Assembly (NCBI GenBank): GCA_023512835.1
Contig: CM042085.1
Coordinates: forward strand, 35,108,324-35,172,323
Direction of reading: 5' to 3'
DNA length: 64,000 bases
Source: Taxillus chinensis
Lineage: Eukaryota > Streptophyta > Magnoliopsida > Santalales > Loranthaceae
A program made the position numbers and the translations under genes. This document shows positions 56,588-64,000 of this stretch, piece by piece. The notes below the pieces were generated by a model, which was given only the letters and a program-made list of their open reading frames with translations, had not been told where the DNA came from and searched no databases. Within the stretch, counting starts at the first letter, position 1. Every line of letters starts with the position of its first letter.

Positions 56588-58351
56588 TGTAAGGACCCGT
56601 ACCTTGAGTTAGTCAGTTTTGCCTCCTGAGTAGAGTTTTTCTAGATTTTGACCCAGTAAATGGACTCCAATGAATTCACGTGCAAAAGGAAAGATGCTTA
56701 GAATGTTGTCCTCTATCTACCACGCAAGTTTCAGGCCAAATGGACATGTATGTGAGGTGCACGTGATATGGGTCCAATTCACGTGCAAGTGTGGTTGTCT
56801 TCTAAATGATGCAAGGAGGCTAGGGGTGAAGTTTGAGAGCATTTGGAGTGCATATGGAGTTGCACGTGAATTGGGGAATTCATGTGCAAATTGGCGTGCA
56901 GGCATATTTTTGCATGGTTCCCTTGGTTTTGACATTCTAAGGAACTTTCTCCAAAGGACCATGTTGAAATTCTGAGTATTTTGGCCTATATGGGTGCGGA
57001 AAGGTGCTAACTTGTGTGATCAAAACTACGTCGTTTTGATGTTGGGATTCACTTAATCAAAACTACGTCGTTTTGATGCAGCCGTCGTAGAGAGAGAGAG
57101 AGCTAGAGAGAGAGAGAAGGAAGGGGAGTTGCTGGTTCTGCTCCGGAGCATCTTGCGTGGGGAGGAATGCGTTTACGCGGGAGCAAGGAAGATCTGTTGT
57201 AAGGTAGGGATTCTGTTCTTCCTAAATCCTCCTCTGTCCTAGGGTCCTAGGGCAGAATATGAGTTATATATGTTATATTATTTATATGTAAATTCATATA
57301 GGTGTGATCTCCTATATGAATGTTGGCCTTCAATGGCGTTGTTTGGATATATGTATATATGCCTGCAAGTGTTTGACATAATGCCTGTGAGGTTGTGCAT
57401 GTTATGTGTTTGAGGTAATGCCTGTGAGGCCGTGCATGTTATGTGTTTGAAATTATGCCGTAAGCCGTGCATATATGTGTGAGATTATATCTGTGTGGCT
57501 AGGTTTATGAGCTGGTGAATATATGCATGCTAAGTGTTCGATGTTATTCCTGTGTGACTAAGCATACTAAGTGTTTGATGTTATGCCTGTATGGCCATGT
57601 GTGCTACGTGTTTGCTTGTACACCCGGTAGTGAAGCCCGGGACTGATTTGTGGAACCCGGTGGGCTGTGGAAGCCGGGACAGTTTTGTGGAACCCGGTGG
57701 CTGTGGAAGCCCGGGACTGTTTTATGGAACCCGGTGGCATGGGGAAGCCGGGACTGTTTTGTGGAACCCGGTGGCTGTGGAAGCCGGGACTGGTTTGTGG
57801 GACCCGGTGGCTGTGGAAGCCCTGGGACTGTTCTTGAAACCCGGTGGCTGTGGAAGCCCGGGAGTGTTTATGTACCAACCCATGTATGATTGTGTTTGAT
57901 GTTATAAACTGTAACTATATCTGGTGGAATGATTCTATCACGACATAACACTTGTACACAAGGCATGTAGATATTAGGTGCATGGGATGGGTTGAGGAGA
58001 CATGATCCCCATGGAGCTGTGGTTGCTCACCCCTCCTACCATGTTGTTTTCTTTACAGGAACCTACAGGCGTTAGGTGGGACCCCAAGGTGGAAGACCTT
58101 ATTTATTTTATTGTTTATGTTATTTTATTATGGGAGCTGATGTAACCCCAATGGGGATGGATTGAAAAGAAGACTTTGTAATAAAGACTGATTTGGTTAT
58201 GTGGACCGCTTGATGGATTTTATTTTTCTTGAATGTGTTGTGAATGTTTAAAATGTTCGGTTCTTGGTTTGTATCCTAACCCCTTTGCCCTCCGTGTGGG
58301 TAAAAAGGGGAGTCACGCACCGGTTTCCTCGGGTTGAAATCCGGGGCGTGA
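56588..58351 (+). repeat. 3' LTR of the non-autonomous element (1764 bp, TATA box deleted)
   Basis: Nearly identical to the 5' LTR but lacks the counterpart of 50836-50899 (64 bp): GATG is joined directly to CAGCCG at 57077/57078. This removes the TATA box and the presumed start site. It has seven CCCGG minisatellite units (57620-57870), a hairpin (57292-57321), and poly(A) signal AATAAA at 58180-58185. The terminal CA is absent. Confidence 0.88.
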
Positions 58352-60306
58352 AGATCTCAAATTCGGCCAAGGGAAAGAGAGGCCCGAGGCCTGAGGGAAG
58401 AGAAGAGAAGACGATCCGGAGGGTGGAAGGGAGATTTCCGGCGATCAAGGATCTCTTCTGGTGGTTGGAAGCTAATTCTTGGAGAAATTCTTTTTTCTGC
58501 AACACTTCGAGGTAAGGATTTCAAGTTTGTCTCTATGCCATCTCTTTCTTCTGATTCTAGAAAACAAAATTTATGTGACATGATGCGGGATGTTGAGGAA
58601 GAGATTTTTAAATATATTGAGTTTCGAATTTCACCTTGAGCCTATGGATGATCCGGGGTTTTTGTCCGAGTTTTGAATTTCTGAATTCTGCGTGAGATTA
58701 TTTGTGCTTTTGGGTTCGGGGTCATTTGTATACCCATTGTCTTGAGATTATTTAGATGAAGAATTTTGGGGAAACCCTGTATCTAGTTTGGCTAAGGCCT
58801 CTGGTATTGGGAAATCAAAATGAGAGTGAGGTCGAGTTGGGTTTTGGCCCTATTTACGGACTTAGAATCTCAATAACTTCTAAACGAAACAATTTGAGGT
58901 TGATCCTTTAAGGAAAAGTGATTAGAATGACAAAAGAGAAAAGAGAGGTTTTGGAGCATGCCTGTGAGAATGACTTTTTCACTTGAGATTCATTCTTGCT
59001 CCAAATTGCCCCAAATTTTAGGTGGAGCTTCCTTAGAGGCATGATGGCTAAAAATACCCCAGCCCGTGAGAATCACCTTTTCACGTGCAACCTTATTTTT
59101 GGCTAAAAATCATCCCTGAACCTTCTGGGATGGTTAGAATAATGTTCTGAGTTGATTTGCCTCCTGCCCGCGATAATAGGTTGTCACGCGTGCGGCTTGT
59201 TTTGGGCTCCCTTGAGGTGGATAAGCTTCCTTTGAAAGGTTGTTGATGATCCAGACTATGAGTGTTAGAAATGTGTGGACTTTAGGGACCATGAGGAGTT
59301 AAGTGATGTTATATGTGATGATTTGATTGTTTTGAGACTATCTGTTGTTTTACATTCTGAGTTGAGTTTTCGTATGCTAAATGAGTTGCATGTCTGAGCT
59401 ATGTCTTTGAGTTGTGTTTATGAGCTTACTGGTTGAGTTGCACAGTATCTGTTGAATTGTGCTTATTGAGTTAAGCTTACTGAATTGTACTGTGTTTGTT
59501 GAGTTATGTTTATTGAGTTGAGATTGTTGAGTTGTTTATGTTGAAATGTGTATGTTGAGGACCCCAGAAACGCGGAGAGGTGGGATAAGAACCACAGAAA
59601 CGTGGGGATTGAGCTGAGTATGGGACAGTCATTATACTGTACCCCTTGAGATGAGATTCACATTTGCCTGGTGTGGTATGTCACGTCGCCGTGGTGGCGG
59701 GGTGTCCTCTGCCCTCCAGTAGCAAGAGGTATGAGGCGTGTTTCTTGGGTGATAGTTATTGTTTTAGTTTAAGTCACTACACGAGCACATGCATCCACTT
59801 GACATGCATAGTTTTAGAGTGGGACGGGCCTGGAGAGACTTGATCCCTATTGAGCTTTGGTTTGCTCACCCCTCCTATGACCTGTTCTTTCAGGGACCTA
59901 GCAAGTGATAGCGGAAGAGTCGAGTTGGTAGGCCAGGGCTGTATGGCCTTATATATATATATATACACATTTGGTTGTTTTGTTGTATTCGAGATTCTAT
60001 TTTTTGAACCGTGTATCCTGGCTATATTGATGGGAGCTTGTTCCCTAGTGGGTTGTAAAAGGGCTTGAAGCCTCTGAGCAATGTAATTGATGTATTGTGT
60101 TGTGAATACCGTATGTATATATTGTGGTGGTGTGCTTGGCATGGAAACAGGTACATGCCCCTTGGCATGTTGACTTGTGATACGGGGATAGGACAGCACC
60201 CGTGCAGTGTCCTCACTTTGGTGTTTACACCGATCCTTGACCCCTTGAGTGCGGGCATGGGCGATCACTACCATTTTCCAGGGGAAAGGAAATTTGGGGC
60301 GTGACA

Positions 60307-60387
60307 AGTGCCTAGTTTGAAGAGTTAATGGCACTCATCTCTCAAGACCAGCAAGCCACCTCTAGACCTCACAGCAAGGGCATGGGA
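60307..60387 (+). pseudogene. Plant transposon protein gene, middle part
   Basis: Short stretch between two solo LTRs reading FEELMALISQDQQATSRPHSKGMG in one frame. It continues in sense from 49882 and into 62226. Downstream TSD TGGGA at 60383-60387. Confidence 0.45.
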
Positions 60388-62220
60388 TGTCACGCCCCCG
60401 GTTTTCCAGCCCGAGGAGACCGGAACGTGACCCTCCCCTTTACCCGGGTTTGGATAAAGGGGTGGGACACAACATACACTTAGAAACCAAAATCACACAA
60501 TTGTTTAATTGAAACCATATGCCTTTATTATGTTTCAAACTTCATTACAATATCTCCTTGGGGTTACAATGCCTCAACAAAATTACATAGTGCAAATAAC
60601 ACAAAACAAAGCCACAAAACAGAACTCTTCCACCTTGGTGCTCCCACCTAACGCTTGTAGGTTCTGCAAGAAAACACACCATAGTAGGAGGGTGAGCATC
60701 CATAGCTCAAGTAGGGATCAAGTCTCCCCAACCCATCCCATGCTCCTAGCATCTACATGCCATGTGTACAAGTGCGATTGTCGTGTTACAATAATTTCAA
60801 CGGACAATAACAAACCACACCAGTAGTTACAATTCTCTACCACATAAGCCACAAGTGATTTAACCGCCTCTTCAGGCCAATGATCTAACCGCCTCTCAAG
60901 CATAGTTTCCCACGGTCGGTCTCACGACATTAACTCGGCCTCTCGGGCTCCACGGTCGGTCTCACTGATATCAACTCCGCCTCTCGGGCTCCACGGAGTA
61001 CACAAGCATTGCCTCAGCTTCTCAGGCTTCTTAGGCTCCACAGACAACAACAAACATTTAACATATATCTCAGTTATTCAGGCATAACAACAAACACTTA
61101 ACATGCATGCCCACCCCTGGTATAACATCAAACCCTAGCATGTATATCCTCACGGACAATACATCAAACACCATTCAGGCATAACCACACCTGGCATAAC
61201 ATCAATCGCATAACATGCATGGCCTCACAGGCATAATATCAAACACCTAGTATGCGGTCACACACAAGCCTAATCACAACCCCATACATGCCACCGAAGG
61301 CCAACATTCATATAGGAGGTCACACCTATATGAATTTACATATAGATAGTATAACAATAACGGTAGAAGCTCTATAAATCCTCTCACACAGGCCTAACCC
61401 CAGAACGGATCAGGTGAGACAGAACCCCTACCTTGGAAACGTCCTCCTGCTCTTGCTCCCACGCTAGACGCCGTCCTCCCCATGCAAGATGTTCCAGGCA
61501 GCAAGCCGTGACTCTCCCTCCCTCTCTCACTCTCTCTCACGATGGCTGGTGGAGCAACAAACCCTAAACCTAAAACAGAGGGCTCTTCATCCTTATATAG
61601 ACAACACAACATCAAAACGACGTAGTTTTGATTAAGTGAATCCCAGCATCAAAACGACGTAGTTTTCATTATACAAGTTGCAACCTTTTCGCATCCATAC
61701 TCGACAAAATATCCATAATTCCAACATGGTCCTTTGGGAAAAGATGATTTGAATAACAAAACTAAGGTAACCATGTAAAAACATGTCTGCACGCCAATTT
61801 AAAAGCCAATTCCCCAATTGGTGTGCAGCCCCAAATGCACTCAAACTTCACCCCAAACCTCCTTGCATCTTGTAGAGGTCGAGAAGCAAAAATATGCTTG
61901 CACGTGAAATGGGTGAATTCACGTGCAGCTCCAAATGCTCGGAAATTTCTGTGGTAGGTAGAGGACCTCATTCTAAGCAACTTTTGTTCTTGCACGCCAA
62001 TTGTTTGAGGCCATCTACATATCAAAAGTGAGCTCCAAAATCTGTCAAACAGACTTAAAACCGCATGTATATGCATAGCATCTTCCTAGGGCATAAATGC
62101 ACGTTATCACTTGTCACATGCACGTCCCAAAAGTCCCCTCTTGGGCTCATCTCTTACCTCAAACTTGTGCACCAACATCCAAGGTGTTTGTGGTTAACCT
62201 CTTACACACAGGTCATTACA
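60388..62220 (-). mobile_element. Solo LTR, chromovirus type, reverse (1833 bp)
   Basis: Starts TGTCACGCCCCC and ends GGTCATTACA with perfect TGGGA duplications at 60383-60387 and 62221-62225. On the - strand: U3 from 62220, with a block (about 61803-62109) nearly equal to the Athila LTR U3, including the Athila LTR start TGATAACGTGCATTTATGC at 62109. Then two ACGT palindromes (about 61612-61669), TATA box 61593-61600, CT leader, donor-like CAAG/GTAGGG near 61430, hairpin 61306-61335, 37-bp-type repeats (60850-61240) and acceptor-like TTCTTGCAG near 60665. Confidence 0.9.
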
Positions 62221-62744
62221 TGGGAAGCCTCGGAGGCTCTGCTGCTACCTCCACCGATGCATAGAGACAAGAAACTCAAGAGCTCAGAAAGGATCAAGCT
62301 AGGGCAAGCGCGAAGTCGAGGAGCTGAACAAAGATAACAAAGAAATCAAAGGCCTAGTAGGAAAAATTTGGAGAACCTTGAGCGAAAAGAAAAAGTCCGC
62401 AAGCTCTCCAAGAATGGAGATATCGATGAGGACTCACCTCCAGCCCAGGAGGACTCACCTCCGGCCTATGAGGGCGCCTACTATGCCCAAGAAAAGCAAC
62501 CACAACTAGAACCAGAAGCAAGGTACTCCCTAAATGAGCCCTATGTAGACCCTGCATATTCTCAGGCGATAGTGCTGTTGTGTACCCTATTTCATGGGGG
62601 ACGGACATTCTTGCCGAGCCTCAAGACTTCCTTGGAGAGCCCATTCATTTGAGAATTAATCCAGCTATATCCTCTAAGGAAGCTCAAGAGGAGTTTGAGC
62701 GCTTCATAGACCCTAAGGTGTTGCAGGTTCGCTTTGTAAGGGAC
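62221..62744 (+). pseudogene. Plant transposon protein gene, last part
   Basis: After the TSD, helical charged residues (QELR.DQARA, NKDNKEIKGLVGKIWRTLSEKKK), then an acidic proline-rich stretch (DIDEDSPPAQEDSPPAYEGAYYAQEKQ, 62428-62510). Then ILAEPQDFLGEPIHLRINPAISSKEAQEEFERFIDPKVLQVRFVRD in a shifted frame (62605-62742). I recognise only the general style of plant transposon proteins. Cut at 62744 by the next LTR; GGGAC at 62740-62744 is the candidate left TSD. Confidence 0.45.
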
Positions 62745-63510
62745 TGTAATGACCCGTGTTTTGCGGTATGTAGAAGTTAACCACGGATGCCTTGTGAGTG
62801 AAAATTGTTGGGTTTAGGGAATTTCTTTCCCACACACTTTAGCTAAAACACCTTGGATGTTGGTGCACAAGTTTGAGGCAAGAGATGGGCCCAAGAGGGG
62901 ACTTTTGGGAGGTGCACGTGACAATTCATAACATTCTTTTATGCCCTAGGAAGATGCTATTTGCATATACGGGCGCTTTTAGGCTATTTTTTCAGGTTTT
63001 GGAGGTTGATTTTGACCAAGTAGATGGCGTCAAATCAATTGGCGTACAGAACAAAAAGTTTTTCGGAATGATGTCCTCTACCTTCCACAGAAGTTTCAAA
63101 GCCAAAGGCCTTGAACGCCAATTGGACCAATTGGCGTGCAAGCATATTCTATGTACCAGCCTTCTACATGATGCAAGGAAGCTTGGGGTAGAATTTCGGG
63201 GGGTATTTGGACCTGCACGCCAATTGGGGATATGGCATGCAATATGGCGTGCAGCCATATTTTTGTCTTTGTCACCTTGGTTTTGTTATTCTAATCATCT
63301 TTTCCCAGAGGACCATGTTGGAATTATGGATATTTTTGCGTGTATGGATGTGGGAAGGTTGTAGCTTGTTCCATCAAAACTACGTCGTTTTGATCTCGAG
63401 TTTCACTTAATCAAAACTACGTCGTTTTAGGGTTTGAGTTATCTATATAAAGAGGTGCAGGTTTCCTTGTTTTAGGTTTAGGGTTTCCTTCGCTAGCCAA
63501 TGCGATCGTC

Positions 63511-63556
<46 letters not shown>

Positions 63557-64000
63557 AGAGAGAGGGAAGGAAGGAGAGTCTTTGGTTTCCTGCCGGAGCG
63601 TCTTGTGTGGAGGAGGAGCGTCAGCGCGGGAGCAAGAGCAGGAGGACGTTTTCTAGGTAGGGGTTCTGTCTTCCTTGTACCTATCCCAGGGTTATGGCCT
63701 TGTGGTAGTCAATTTTGTAATCTGGATATATATATATATATTATATGTAAATCCATATAGGTGTGATCTCCTATATGGATGTTGGCCTTCGATGGCGTGT
63801 CTGTGTTTGGAATTAGGCCTGTGTGGCACTGCACGTTAGGTGTTTGATATTAGCCTGTGAGGCTATGCATGTTATGCGGTTGAGGTTATGCCAGTGTGGT
63901 GATGCCTGAAAAGTGTTTGATGAAATGTGTGTGAGGATATGCATGCTAAGTGTTTGATGTTATACCGGTGTGGATATGCATGTTAAGTGTTTGTTGTTAT
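62745..64000 (+). repeat. Chromovirus-type LTR, 5' part, running off the window
   Basis: Starts TGTAATGACCCGTGTTTTG. U3 includes an Athila-U3-like block (about 62925-63300), ACGT palindromes at 63373-63394 and 63410-63428, TATA box 63444-63451, (GA)n leader 63514-63553, donor-like CTAG/GTAGGG at 63657, (TA)n at 63727-63741 and hairpin 63751-63780. TGTTTGA-type repeats run to the end. Whether it is solo or part of an element cannot be told. Confidence 0.85.

Larger units (their letters stand above)
50346..58351 (+). mobile_element. Non-autonomous LTR retrotransposon (LARD-like), 8.0 kb
   Basis: Complete structure: 5' LTR 50346-52141, PBS 52145-52156, 4.4 kb interior, PPT 56576-56587, 3' LTR 56588-58351. 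The flanks GGATC (50341-50345) and AGATC (58352-58356) form a TSD with one mismatch; the last two bases of the 3' LTR (CA) are missing. The two LTRs differ by only a few percent over the parts compared, so it is the youngest insertion with both LTRs visible. The interior has no gag, protease, RT or integrase. Its leader and 3' end are homologous to the chromovirus at 2052-21141, which is the likely kind of partner. Confidence 0.9.
49883..60306 (+). mobile_element. Solo LTR (about 2.4 kb) split by the non-autonomous element
   Basis: Pieces 49883-50345 and 58352-60306. Starts TGAAAGGACCCGTATTTGAGG (TGTAAGG in copy 1), ends TTTGGGGCGTGACA, and is flanked by perfect AGTGC duplications at 49878-49882 and 60307-60311. 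No PBS or PPT is next to it, so it is a solo LTR left by LTR-LTR recombination. It shares the splice-like layout with the other LTRs: donor GAG/GTAAGG at 58512 and acceptor TTCTTTCAG at 59891-59893. It contains a (TA)n run at 59950-59966. No protein can be assigned to its open frames. Confidence 0.85.

Noticed and set aside
59777..60334. 185-residue open frame on the - strand
   Set aside because: Lies wholly in the solo LTR, spans its (TA)n run and conserved acceptor block, and is unlike any known protein.
1..64000. tRNA genes, rRNA genes, telomeric or satellite arrays
   Set aside because: None seen; tRNA-like matches are only the short primer binding sites.

Overview
This is plant nuclear DNA, most likely pericentromeric heterochromatin of a flowering plant (probably a eudicot). 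Almost every base can be assigned to LTR retrotransposons nested inside one another. I see no intact cellular gene, no tRNA or rRNA gene and no CRISPR array. Every coding region found is a broken retrotransposon or transposon-associated gene. The lineages recognised are Ty1/copia of the SIRE type, Ty3/gypsy chromovirus (Tekay/Del-like), Ty3/gypsy Athila, and a probable Ty3/gypsy Tat/Ogre-type LTR. There is also a chromovirus-derived non-autonomous element with no gag or pol (LARD-like).

Layout. 1-2051: SIRE-type copia polyprotein, degenerate, + strand. 2052-21141: a chromovirus on the - strand inserted in the copia RNase H, with target duplication GACCT; its gag is itself split by an Athila element at 8128-19059, also on the - strand. 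21142-35163: copia 3' end, an unknown ORF, a Tat-like LTR, an Ulp1-like remnant, a copia LTR, a rearranged chromovirus-type LTR, a plant-transposon-protein gene, and the start of another LTR. 35164-50187: the same series again in the same order. From 49883 on: a 2.4 kb solo LTR (TSD AGTGC) containing the LARD-like element 50346-58351, then a solo LTR in reverse (60388-62220, TSD TGGGA), then a further LTR from 62745 that runs off the window. The two solo LTRs and the last LTR interrupt one + strand reading region.

The repeated 14.7 kb block (20448-35163 versus 35164-50187) may not be a real duplication. The first copy carries a peculiar substitution pattern (CTG to ACG, CAA/CAG to CGA, small indels). 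The same pattern is seen in the neighbouring Athila and chromovirus 5' LTRs, and it stops exactly at 35163. Read without the first copy, the copia gene continues cleanly from 2051 to 35888 across a perfect TSD. An unmerged overlap between a poor-quality and a good-quality contig explains this best.

The main biological interest is the LTRs. Those of several elements are modular. They share (a) a G-box-rich U3 block common to Athila and chromovirus-type LTRs; (b) a 22-bp ACGT-centred palindrome, present once in the Athila LTR, twice in the + strand LTRs and as a five-fold 36-bp array in the - strand chromovirus LTR, next to the TATA box; (c) a GA/CT-rich leader; (d) a hairpin with compensatory base changes; (e) minisatellites with a period near 37 bp; and (f) a conserved splice donor/acceptor pair that would make most of R an intron.
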